From an uncultured Ruminococcus sp. (GTDB lineage Bacteria; Bacillota; Clostridia; Oscillospirales; Ruminococcaceae): 13,982 nt of DNA. How positions within the stretch are numbered: the stretch's first letter is position 1; every line of letters begins with the position of its first letter. Position numbers and translations under genes: made by a program. Of the stretch, positions 6,877 to 13,846 are shown in pieces. The stretch is from positions 1 through 13,982 of the forward strand of contig CABQIF010000049.1 in assembly GCA_902464115.1 (NCBI GenBank). The letters run 5' to 3'. The notes below the pieces were generated by a model, which searched no databases, was not told where the DNA came from, and saw only the letters and a list, made by a program, of their open reading frames with translations.

Positions 6877-7176
6877 CTAAATAAGAAAATCTGCGGTTTG
6901 TTCTGGGTGATGCTTTGCAAGATAATGCCGTTCTGCCGGAAAATAACGGTTCTCATATTTTTCAATGATTTGCTGTGCTGTTCCAATGTAGGTATCTCTC
7001 TGTAAGACACGACCCAGCCGGACAGATTCCGGAACAGAAAGATAAATGATCTTGTCAAACTGATTTTTTAACGGTGCACGCTGCGAGAAAACACCTTCTA
7101 CAATGAGAACGCCATGAACGGGCAAAACAACCGTCTGTGTGTAATGGGTATCCGTTTCTTTTTCTTTTTGAATGTG
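6877..7176 (-). pseudogene. 5'-truncated uridine-kinase-like gene (P-loop half missing)
   Basis: The open frame after a TAG at 7177-7179 encodes about 99 residues that match only the C-terminal half of uridine kinase/phosphoribulokinase-type P-loop kinases as I know them. Recognisable parts are GVLIVEGVFSQR, FDKIIYLSVPE, a RxxRVLQRD stretch and ENRYFPAERHYL. The N-terminal half with the Walker A loop is absent. There is no ATG or GTG start in this frame; only a TTG at 7125 with no Shine-Dalgarno ahead of it. The end (ADFLI then stop) also falls a few residues short of where relatives continue. A strong minus-strand promoter abuts its 5' edge. I read it as a decayed kinase gene now acting as the untranslated leader of manA. 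A short standalone protein from the TTG is less likely. Family assignment is moderate, truncation is clear. Confidence 0.65.
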
Positions 7177-7191
7177 CTATCATTATAGCAC
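7174..7191. repeat. Palindrome over the minus-strand -10 region, possible operator
   Basis: GTGCTAT (7174-7180) and ATAGCAC (7185-7191) form a perfect 7-bp inverted repeat with a CATT spacer. It covers the -10 box of the minus-strand promoter and the expected transcription start. A repressor dimer bound here could block transcription toward manA. No regulator gene is in the window. Confidence 0.5.
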
Positions 7192-7210
7192 GCTCCCTGT
7201 AAAAAGTCAA
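7182..7210 (-). promoter_or_regulatory. Sigma-A-type promoter reading toward the kinase remnant and manA
   Basis: On the minus strand TTGACT (complement of 7205-7210) and TATAAT (complement of 7182-7187) are separated by 17 bases. Expected start is near 7175. It would give manA a leader of about 320 bases made of the kinase remnant. Confidence 0.75.
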
Positions 7211-7220
7211 TGTAGCAAGA

Positions 7221-7249
7221 TTGACAGTAAAACTGAAATCTGCTATAAT
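7221..7249 (+). promoter_or_regulatory. Perfect-consensus sigma-A promoter for the secreted dockerin gene
   Basis: TTGACA (7221-7226), a 17-base spacer and TATAAT (7244-7249) match the vegetative consensus exactly. Expected start is near 7256, giving a leader of about 25 bases before ATG 7281. Its -35 box is 10 bases from the -35 box of the opposing promoter. Confidence 0.85.
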
Positions 7250-7267
7250 GAAATGAAACATTTTTTA

Positions 7268-7274
7268 TGAGGTG
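7268..7274 (+). promoter_or_regulatory. Ribosome binding site favouring ATG 7281
   Basis: TGAGGTG at 7268-7274 is a usable Shine-Dalgarno 6 bases before ATG 7281. The in-frame GTG at 7272 lies inside it, so ATG 7281 is preferred and gives a clean signal peptide. Confidence 0.6.
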
Positions 7275-7280
7275 ACTGCC

Positions 7281-9791
7281 ATGAAACGAAAAAAAATACC
7301 GATTTTTCTGTTGACAGCCGTATGCTGTCTGGCAATGCTGCCAACCGCAGCCGTTGCAACGACCGCAGCAGAACCGGCAACACAAACAGAAACGACAGTT
7401 TCGGATACAGAACTCGTTGATTCTGGTATCTCCTATGTGGAAACAGTAGAAACCATTGCAAATCCAGGAGCAGGCTATACGACAACGGATTGGTATACTT
7501 GTGCACCGGGCAACACGCCAATTCACGATAAAAACGGCAGTGTGGTATTGATGTTTATCGACATCGGAAAATTTTCATCTGGTGCAAATGGAACGACCAA
7601 TGAAGATGGAACTTATGTAGATGGAACAGATTATGATTTAGATGAGCAGTTCTTTCAAAATGTGCGTGCCAGCTTTGAAAACTGCCGGAAAAATGGTTCA
7701 ACAATTGCAGTTCGATTCCGGTATGATGCAAACGGAAAAGACAATCCAGAGCCAGCAACGTTCGACCAAGTTTTGCGGCATATTCAGCAAATCAAGGAAA
7801 ATGGACTACTCGAAGACTATAAAGACATTCTGATGTTTGTAGAAACGGGCTTTGTTGGAAAATGGGGCGAACAGCACGGCGGAAAATATACATCATTGGA
7901 TTATAAGGTACAGCTGGTTGATGCAATGTTGGACTGTGTACCGAAAGAAGTTCCGATTACCGTTCGGACACCGAATATTTTTGAAAAGTGGGCAGGCATT
8001 ACAACTGAAGAACTGGCAACCTATGTTGCAGAACCCGGCAGTGATGCTGCAAGAATCGGCTTGTATAATGATGGTTATATGGGGTCAGATTCCGACCTTG
8101 GAACATACTCCAATCGTGCTGCACAGACAGCATGGATGGAAAAACAGATGGAACATACCTATTACGGCGGCGAATTTTCCGGCAATCTGGACTGGGCAAA
8201 AAAATATGATACGTATCTGCCAGAGAATGCAATTCCGGAGATGTACCGCACCCATCTGAGTTACATTAACTCCAATATCTATCAGCTCTATAAAGATTAT
8301 ACCTTTGGGAAAGAATATGATGTGGAAAATGGTGACCACTCTTTCTATTATGGACAGACTGTTTTTCAGTTTATTCGGGATCATCTCGGATATCGGTTTG
8401 TGATTCGAGATTCCAAACTGTCGAAGCAGGTCACAGCTGGAGATACACTGCAATGCCAACTTTCCATTGAAAATACCGGCTTTGCAAATCCGATTCGGAA
8501 GATGAAAGCAGAAGTGTTATTGGAGAAAGACGGGGATTATATTCAAACAACCGTTGATATAGACCCAACCACTTGGCTTTCCTGTACGACAACAGATATT
8601 CCATTGACCATTCAGCTGCCAGGTGATTTGGAAGCAGGAAACTGGAATGTTTACTTGCGGCTTTCTATCGGCAATCAGGATATTCCAGATAGTACGCTGC
8701 GGACGGTTCACTTTGCCAATGCGAATGTTTGGGACGGCATGCTGGGTGCAAACCGAATCGGAACAGTTGCTGTAACAGCGGCAACAGAGGCAGAACAGCT
8801 GACGCAGCATAATTTTTATCAGGTTACAGAAACACCGACGATTTCAGATGGTTCTCGTTATACCAGAAAAGAAGTCGTTTCTACAGATGGAAAGCGTTCT
8901 GGAGAAACAGAGTGGCGAGAAGATGTTCTGTATCATACCGAGGACAACTCGAACCTGTATCTTACAAATGACGATCAATATTTATACATCATGGCAGAAA
9001 TGCCGATGGAAGACGTGGTTTCTCCGGTTTATAACTTGCAAATCATCCACGCTGACCCAGAAAATTCGACTGCAACCAAGCGGTATTGGATGTATTATAT
9101 GAGAAATGGTTTTGTGTATTTCAATCAAGGCTCTTATACGGGAACAGTTTGCAAGTATGATGGAAATTGCGTAGAATGGAAGATTCCATTTTCCGTTCTG
9201 GAGCTTGAACCAGGCACAGAATTGACCAGTGTACGGGTTATGATTCAGGATAGTTCTGTGGATGGATGGAAAGTAACATCTGACCAGTATGCAGACCGTT
9301 CGTATGTTGTAACCGATACGTTCCCGACTTACAATGCTTCTCGTTCGATGGTGTTGAAAGAAGGCGAATCCATCTCGCTTTCCACCATCAAATCCTTGAC
9401 CAGTGCAACTTATCAGTGGTATCAGGATGATGTTGCCATTCCAGATGCAACCGAATCCAGTTATACGATTTTCGATGCAACGACGAATACCATTGGCTCT
9501 TATACCGTAGAGATCACAGCTCCGTCCGGCACGAAAAAAACGCTGTCCATCTGCAATGTTACCGATGTTTTGTCATCCGTAAAAATAGGGGATGTCAACG
9601 GCGATGCGTCTGTAGATTTATTGGATGTCGTTCTGCTGCAAAAGTATCTGATTCGGAAAACAGATGGTTCTGAAATCAAGGTACAGCACGCAGACTGCCA
9701 GACTGATGAAAAACTGGATGTTTTGGATTTGGTGGTATTAAAACGAATGTTGTTTACACCATCTGAACCAGAAACGGAACAAGGTTTGTAA
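7281..9791 (+). CDS. Secreted DUF4874/DUF4832 protein with Ig-like region and C-terminal type I dockerin
   Basis: This 836-residue exported protein starts with a signal peptide (positive MKRKK, hydrophobic 7-21, likely cut after AVA at 24-26). Residues about 55-220 resemble DUF4874 and about 225-490 DUF4832, including the GLYNDGYMGSDSDLGTY segment at 260-276. These families have a TIM-barrel-like look but no proven activity. Residues about 505-680 form a beta-rich part like DOMON/CBM9-type ligand-binding domains, and 695-760 an Ig-like domain (YQWYQDDV at 711-718). A dockerin follows at about 768-825: two calcium-loop repeats, DVNGDASVD (771-779) and DCQTDEKLD (805-813), each with a helix. 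It should bind a cohesin on a scaffoldin and act on, or hold, polysaccharide outside the cell. E188 or E197 could be catalytic, but this is a guess. It is driven by a perfect consensus promoter; no clear terminator follows it. Confidence 0.85.
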   Translation: MKRKKIPIFLLTAVCCLAMLPTAAVATTAAEPATQTETTVSDTELVDSGISYVETVETIANPGAGYTTTDWYTCAPGNTPIHDKNGSVVLMFIDIGKFSSGANGTTNEDGTYVDGTDYDLDEQFFQNVRASFENCRKNGSTIAVRFRYDANGKDNPEPATFDQVLRHIQQIKENGLLEDYKDILMFVETGFVGKWGEQHGGKYTSLDYKVQLVDAMLDCVPKEVPITVRTPNIFEKWAGITTEELATYVAEPGSDAARIGLYNDGYMGSDSDLGTYSNRAAQTAWMEKQMEHTYYGGEFSGNLDWAKKYDTYLPENAIPEMYRTHLSYINSNIYQLYKDYTFGKEYDVENGDHSFYYGQTVFQFIRDHLGYRFVIRDSKLSKQVTAGDTLQCQLSIENTGFANPIRKMKAEVLLEKDGDYIQTTVDIDPTTWLSCTTTDIPLTIQLPGDLEAGNWNVYLRLSIGNQDIPDSTLRTVHFANANVWDGMLGANRIGTVAVTAATEAEQLTQHNFYQVTETPTISDGSRYTRKEVVSTDGKRSGETEWREDVLYHTEDNSNLYLTNDDQYLYIMAEMPMEDVVSPVYNLQIIHADPENSTATKRYWMYYMRNGFVYFNQGSYTGTVCKYDGNCVEWKIPFSVLELEPGTELTSVRVMIQDSSVDGWKVTSDQYADRSYVVTDTFPTYNASRSMVLKEGESISLSTIKSLTSATYQWYQDDVAIPDATESSYTIFDATTNTIGSYTVEITAPSGTKKTLSICNVTDVLSSVKIGDVNGDASVDLLDVVLLQKYLIRKTDGSEIKVQHADCQTDEKLDVLDLVVLKRMLFTPSEPETEQGL

Positions 9792-9891
9792 TTTTTCTGT
9801 GTTGTTGAATGATTTTTGTAAAAAGTAGATAAAGAAAGTGTGTCACATTGCATTCATAAAGAATTTATCACCAGAAAAATTGCCGTTTCTA

Positions 9892-9920
9892 TTGACAAAA
9901 CGCGTAATCACAGGTATACT
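9892..9920 (+). promoter_or_regulatory. Sigma-A-type promoter for ppa and the PRPP synthetase gene
   Basis: TTGACA (9892-9897), a 17-base spacer and TATACT (9915-9920) lie in the 195-base gap after the dockerin gene. Expected start is near 9927, about 60 bases before ATG 9987. Nothing else convincing was seen in this gap. Confidence 0.8.
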
Positions 9921-9986
9921 TAAAGAAGAAGCATCCGGTTTGTGTTCGATAACGGAATTTTGAAGGTACAAGGAGCGTGACAAAAT

Positions 9987-10517
9987 ATGAATATTTGGCA
10001 TGATATCAACCCCAAGCAGATTACCACAGAAGAATTTATTGCGGTCATTGAAATCCCGAAAAACAGCAAGGTGAAGTACGAACTGAACAAAGAAACCGGT
10101 GTTCTCGAAATGGATCGGATTCTATATACGTCCACACACTATCCGGCAAACTATGGATTTATTCCAAGAACCTATGCCGATGACGGCGACCCGTTGGATG
10201 TTCTCGTACTCTGTTCTCAGAATATCTATCCCATGACATTGGTACGCTGTTATCCAATTGGTGTCATTCGCATGATTGACAACGGTCGGCATGATGACAA
10301 AATCATTGCCATTCCATGCAGCGACCCGACTTATAATACCTATGTGGATATTGACGAGCTGCCCAGTCATATCTTTGAAGAAATGGTACATTTCTTTAAG
10401 GTATACAAGGAACTGGAACACAAGTCTACTGCGGTCGATGAAATTCAAAATGCAAAGGCTGCAAAGGAAATTATCGCAAAGGATATTGACAATTATATTG
10501 AAACATTCTGCAAGTAA
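9987..10517 (+). CDS. ppa: Family I inorganic pyrophosphatase
   Basis: This 176-residue soluble enzyme hydrolyses pyrophosphate to two phosphates, pulling biosynthetic reactions forward. Active-site residues of family I are visible: E22, K30, E32, R44, Y56, the D-D-G-D-P-L-D motif at 65-71, D103/D104-K105 and Y140-K141. Length is normal for the bacterial hexameric type. AAGGAG (9970-9975) lies 11 bases before ATG 9987. It is first in a likely two-gene operon with a PRPP synthetase 47 bases downstream. PRPP-using reactions release pyrophosphate, so the two activities fit together in nucleotide metabolism. Family II (DHH) is excluded by the motif set. Confidence 0.95.
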   Translation: MNIWHDINPKQITTEEFIAVIEIPKNSKVKYELNKETGVLEMDRILYTSTHYPANYGFIPRTYADDGDPLDVLVLCSQNIYPMTLVRCYPIGVIRMIDNGRHDDKIIAIPCSDPTYNTYVDIDELPSHIFEEMVHFFKVYKELEHKSTAVDEIQNAKAAKEIIAKDIDNYIETFCK

Positions 10518-10564
10518 TTGCAGGTGAAAATATGCCATGCAGAAAAGCAAAAAGGAGTAAAAAA

Positions 10565-11731
10565 ATGGTAACAGCATCATCATCAGCATCGGACATTCTG
10601 TTCAATCACGAAACCAATGTTGCACCGTTGGGCTTGATCGCTATGCGGGGAACAGAGGAACTCGGAAAGAAAATTGATTCTTATCTGGTTGAATGGGCAA
10701 GAAAAGGCGGCTATGACGTAGACACATTTTTGATTGCCTGCGAATGCCCACGGTTTTCTTCCGGAGATGGAAAGGGCTTGATTAAGTCCACTATTCGAGG
10801 CAGAGATTTGTTTATTTTGATTGACGTTGGCAACTATAGCTGCGAATATCAGATGTTTGACAGAATGAATGTGATGTCTCCGGATGATCATTATCAGGAT
10901 TTAAAGCGAATCATTCAGGCTGCCAGCGGTAAGGCTCACCGTGTCAATGTTATCATGCCGATTCTCTATGGCGGCAGACAGCACCGGAGAAACTACAGAG
11001 AATCTTTGGACTGTGCTTGTGCATTGCAGGAACTGGAACAGATGGGCGTTTCCAACATCATTACATTTGATGCACACGACCCGAGAGTTTGCAATGCGAT
11101 TCCGCTGATGGGCTTCGACAATGTCGTACCGTCTTATCAGGTACTGAAGGCAATGTTCCATGACATTCCGCACCTGCGGACAACACCGGATGAATTCATG
11201 GTAATCAGCCCGGACGAAGGTGCACTGAACCGGAATATGTATTATGCTTCCATGCTGGGTGTTCCGATGGGAATGTTCTATAAGCGTCGGGATTATTCCA
11301 TCATTGTCAATGGTAGAAACCCGATTGTTGCACATGAATATTTGGGTAACTCTGTAGAAGGCAAGGATGTCTTTATTGCCGATGACATTATTTCCTCTGG
11401 CGAATCCATGTTGGATATTGCTTATGCACTGAAGAAGCGGAACGCTCGTCGGGTATTCTGCTATGCAACTTATGGTCTGTTTGTAAATGGCTTGCAGAAG
11501 TTTGACGATGCGTATGCAAACGGATACATTGACGCTGTATTCGGCACAAACCTGACCTATCGGACAAAGGAACTGCTCTCCAGAGAATGGTTCCACGAAG
11601 TGGATTGCTCGAAGTATATTTCCTTCTTTATTGCCGCATTGAACCATGATGCTTCGATTGGAAACGTCATTGATTCCAACCAGAAAATCAAGGCTCTGCT
11701 GGCTCGTCGGAATCAGGAAGAAGCAGAATAA
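10565..11731 (+). CDS. Divergent ribose-phosphate pyrophosphokinase (PRPP synthetase)
   Basis: This 388-residue cytoplasmic enzyme is expected to make PRPP from ribose 5-phosphate and ATP for nucleotide, His, Trp and NAD synthesis. PRS features are in order: MRGTEELGKKI (27-37), RGRDLFI (78-84), YGGRQHRR (135-142) in place of the usual YARQDRK, DAHDP (169-173) in place of DLHA, KRR (240-242), and the PRPP-loop region FIADDIISSGESM (270-282) in place of the usual VDDMIDTGGT. It is longer than classical PrsA (about 315), so it belongs to a divergent subfamily. ATG 10565 has AAGGAG (10552-10557) 7 bases upstream; an in-frame ATG at 10532 has a weaker site and adds only a basic 11-residue tail. 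It sits 47 bases after ppa and ends before a strong terminator. Family is fairly sure; full activity is inferred. Confidence 0.85.
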   Translation: MVTASSSASDILFNHETNVAPLGLIAMRGTEELGKKIDSYLVEWARKGGYDVDTFLIACECPRFSSGDGKGLIKSTIRGRDLFILIDVGNYSCEYQMFDRMNVMSPDDHYQDLKRIIQAASGKAHRVNVIMPILYGGRQHRRNYRESLDCACALQELEQMGVSNIITFDAHDPRVCNAIPLMGFDNVVPSYQVLKAMFHDIPHLRTTPDEFMVISPDEGALNRNMYYASMLGVPMGMFYKRRDYSIIVNGRNPIVAHEYLGNSVEGKDVFIADDIISSGESMLDIAYALKKRNARRVFCYATYGLFVNGLQKFDDAYANGYIDAVFGTNLTYRTKELLSREWFHEVDCSKYISFFIAALNHDASIGNVIDSNQKIKALLARRNQEEAE

Positions 11732-11759
11732 TTTTGCGATAACAATCTCTTTATCCCTT

Positions 11760-11798
11760 AACCGGATTGCAAAACTTGCAGTCCGGTTCTTTTTTTTT
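11760..11798 (+). terminator. Strong intrinsic terminator after the PRPP synthetase gene
   Basis: The 12-bp stem AACCGGATTGCA (11760-11771) pairs with TGCAGTCCGGTT (11777-11788) with one G-U pair and a 5-base loop. A nine-T run follows at 11790-11798. It closes the ppa-prs operon and insulates the sporulation operon. Confidence 0.92.
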
Positions 11799-11849
11799 GC
11801 CTGTCCGCATAGGATACAGCAAAGGACAAACACAAAGGAGGTTGAACAG

Positions 11850-12749
11850 ATGCGACAGGCAATCCTTTCTTGTTTTCCGCCGGAGTTGCGGCAGATTTTT
11901 CAGCGAATCCCTGTTTCAGAGTGGGAACGAATGCAAGAAATTCGACTGCGAGTTGGAAGACCGATTGCAATTCATCGTGGACAAGCAGAACGATTTTTGC
12001 ATGTAGATGGAACTTGTAATGACCGTTGGACAGATGCTGTTTTTTTGAAGCGAGAACAGTTAGATGCAATCTTTCATGCAGTTTGTGAATATTCGGTCTA
12101 TCGGTATCAACGGGAGATTGCAGAGGGCTATGTGACCATTCAAGGTGGAAATCGAATTGGTATTTGCGGAACGGCTGTTTTCCGAGATGGGCAGTATGTC
12201 CAGATGCGAAACATCAGCGGATTGAATATCCGCCTTGCACGACAAGTGAAAGACTGTGCCAAGGAACTGGCAGCAAAACTCTGTTCACAGCGATTGACCA
12301 GCATTTTGCTTGCCGGAACGGTTGGTTCTGGGAAAACAACCATGCTGCGAGATCTATGCCGGATTTTGGGGCAGACTTACCGCCTCTGTATCATTGACAG
12401 CCGTGGGGAACTGGCAGCCGTTCAGAATAGTGTCCCACAATATGAAATCGGGCTGCATACAGATGTCTATGATGGATTTCCACGGGCAGAAGGAGCGGTA
12501 ATGGCATTGCGTGTCATGGCACCAGATGGACTTGTCTGCGATGAAATCAGCACAGCAGAAGATGCTGCTGCTCTAATGCAGGTATATGGCTGTGGCGTTC
12601 AGATTCTTGCGACGGCACACGCTGCCAATGAACAAGACTTATACCGCCGAACTGCACTGCGGACACTGTTAGAGGCAGGCGTATTTGAATATCTGGTTTT
12701 ATTGCGACAAGGCAGTGTTCAGAAAATACAGCGGGTGGCAGTATGTTAA
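11850..12749 (+). CDS. spoIIIAA: Stage III sporulation protein AA (ATPase)
   Basis: This 299-residue cytoplasmic P-loop ATPase resembles type II/IV secretion ATPases. It has Walker A GTVGSGKTT (156-164), IIDSRGE (181-187) and a Walker B-like LVCDEIS (228-234), then an AHAAN segment (256-260). From Bacillus work, SpoIIIAA is thought to power the channel linking mother cell and forespore and is needed for sigma-G activity after engulfment. AAAGGAGGT (11834-11842) lies 7 bases before ATG 11850; the frame is open further upstream but runs through the preceding terminator. It is the first gene of the spoIIIA operon and its last 7 bases overlap spoIIIAB. A sigma-E promoter is expected, but none was convincing in the 51 bases after the terminator. 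Confidence 0.95.
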   Translation: MRQAILSCFPPELRQIFQRIPVSEWERMQEIRLRVGRPIAIHRGQAERFLHVDGTCNDRWTDAVFLKREQLDAIFHAVCEYSVYRYQREIAEGYVTIQGGNRIGICGTAVFRDGQYVQMRNISGLNIRLARQVKDCAKELAAKLCSQRLTSILLAGTVGSGKTTMLRDLCRILGQTYRLCIIDSRGELAAVQNSVPQYEIGLHTDVYDGFPRAEGAVMALRVMAPDGLVCDEISTAEDAAALMQVYGCGVQILATAHAANEQDLYRRTALRTLLEAGVFEYLVLLRQGSVQKIQRVAVC

Positions 12750-13243
12750 AGGGGATAGGGTTGCTTTGTCTGGTGCTTTGCGGTGGTATTTGCGGTGTTC
12801 TTGCAGCGAATAGCGTTCGCAGAAAACAAGAACAGCTGGTTCACCTTGCAGCGTTTCTGCACGAATTAGAAATTCGGATGTGGTGTCATGGAGGGACGTT
12901 ACAGGAATTATTTCAGCAGCTATCAGAACAGGAAACGTATCAGACTTTTTCTTTTTTATCCGATACGCTCATTGCAATGCAGCAAGTTTCTTTTACAGAG
13001 GCATGGAAAACCAGTGTACAAGCGGATAAGGAACTTTCGCCAGATAGCCAGCAGATGCTCTGTGAACTGGGGGAAGAATTGGGCATCAGCGATTTATATA
13101 CACAAGAGGAAATTTTAGAGCGATACCGAAGCCGTGTGCAACAGATGGAAGCCGAACAACGAGAAACCAGCCGAAAGAAAATCCGATTGTATCAGAGCAT
13201 GGGACTGCTGGCGGGAATGGCAGTGGCAATTCTGCTCTGTTGA
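12743..13243 (+). CDS. spoIIIAB: Stage III sporulation protein AB
   Basis: This 166-residue protein has an N-terminal membrane segment (about 4-22), a helical soluble middle, and a C-terminal membrane segment (about 151-165). That matches SpoIIIAB, which is related to type II secretion F proteins and probably sits between the SpoIIIAA ATPase and the channel. It overlaps spoIIIAA by 7 bases (ATGTTAA), which suggests coupled translation, and is followed by spoIIIAC after 19 bases. Assignment rests on size, topology and its fixed place in the operon, as sequence is poorly conserved in this family. Confidence 0.9.
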   Translation: MLKGIGLLCLVLCGGICGVLAANSVRRKQEQLVHLAAFLHELEIRMWCHGGTLQELFQQLSEQETYQTFSFLSDTLIAMQQVSFTEAWKTSVQADKELSPDSQQMLCELGEELGISDLYTQEEILERYRSRVQQMEAEQRETSRKKIRLYQSMGLLAGMAVAILLC

Positions 13244-13262
13244 GAAAAAAGAGGAAGCAAAG

Positions 13263-13457
13263 ATGGACATAGACCTGATTTTTAAAATTGCTGGAACGGG
13301 CATCATTGTTGCAGTCTTAAATCTGGTATTGAAACGTGCGGAACGGGAAGAGCAAGCAATGATGACGACCTTGGCTGGTTTGATTGTGGTATTGGTCATC
13401 ATTGTACAGGAAATTGGTGGGCTGTTTGAAACGGTCAAGTCGGTGTTTGGCTTATGA
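13263..13457 (+). CDS. spoIIIAC: Stage III sporulation protein AC
   Basis: This 64-residue protein has two membrane segments (about 5-23 and 36-50) with a charged loop KRAEREEQ between, matching SpoIIIAC of the SpoIIIA channel. ATG 13263 has GAGG (13251-13254) 8 bases upstream. Earlier in-frame Met codons lie within spoIIIAB and are rejected. It overlaps spoIIIAD by 4 bases (ATGA). Confidence 0.93.
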   Translation: MDIDLIFKIAGTGIIVAVLNLVLKRAEREEQAMMTTLAGLIVVLVIIVQEIGGLFETVKSVFGL

Positions 13458-13846
13458 TTGCCGAAACTGGAATGACGGCTGCCGTTTGCATCATTGGGGC
13501 GGTGCTGGCTTGCCTGTTGAAACAATACTGTAAAGAGCAGGCATTGTTTTGTTCGATTGGTGTTTGTGTTCTGGTGCTGCTTTCGATTTGTGCCTATCTT
13601 TCTCCCATTGCAGAGCAAATTCAAGCATTGTTTTTAAAAACAGAACTGGACGTGCAGTATTTGGAACTGCTCTGGAAATCCATTGGTATTTGTTATTTGA
13701 CTAGCATTGCAGCTGACCTTTGCCGAGATACCGGAGAAACAGCAATGGCATCGGTGGCGGAATTGTGGGGAAGAGTTACACTATTGATTTTGTTTTTGCC
13801 AATGGCAAAATCGTTGCTGGAATTGATGACGGGAGTACTGCAATGA
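13454..13846 (+). CDS. spoIIIAD: Stage III sporulation protein AD
   Basis: This 130-residue integral membrane protein has about four membrane segments (near 6-23, 29-48, 72-88 and 105-122). It matches SpoIIIAD, the partner of SpoIIIAC in the mother-cell membrane part of the SpoIIIA-SpoIIQ complex. Its start overlaps spoIIIAC and its stop overlaps spoIIIAE, each by ATGA, the usual compact arrangement. Confidence 0.93.
   Translation: MIAETGMTAAVCIIGAVLACLLKQYCKEQALFCSIGVCVLVLLSICAYLSPIAEQIQALFLKTELDVQYLELLWKSIGICYLTSIAADLCRDTGETAMASVAELWGRVTLLILFLPMAKSLLELMTGVLQ

Noticed and set aside
9792..9891. Terminator after the dockerin gene
   Set aside because: The sequence is T-rich in places but no stable GC stem precedes any T run, so none is called.
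10532..10564. Earlier ATG at 10532 for the PRPP synthetase
   Set aside because: Its ribosome site is weaker and closer, and the added 11 basic residues are not family-like; AAGGAG before 10565 is clear.
11812..11819. GGATACAG as a sigma-E -10 box for spoIIIA
   Set aside because: It resembles part of the sigma-E -10, but no matching -35 was found at the right distance, where the sequence is terminator T tract.
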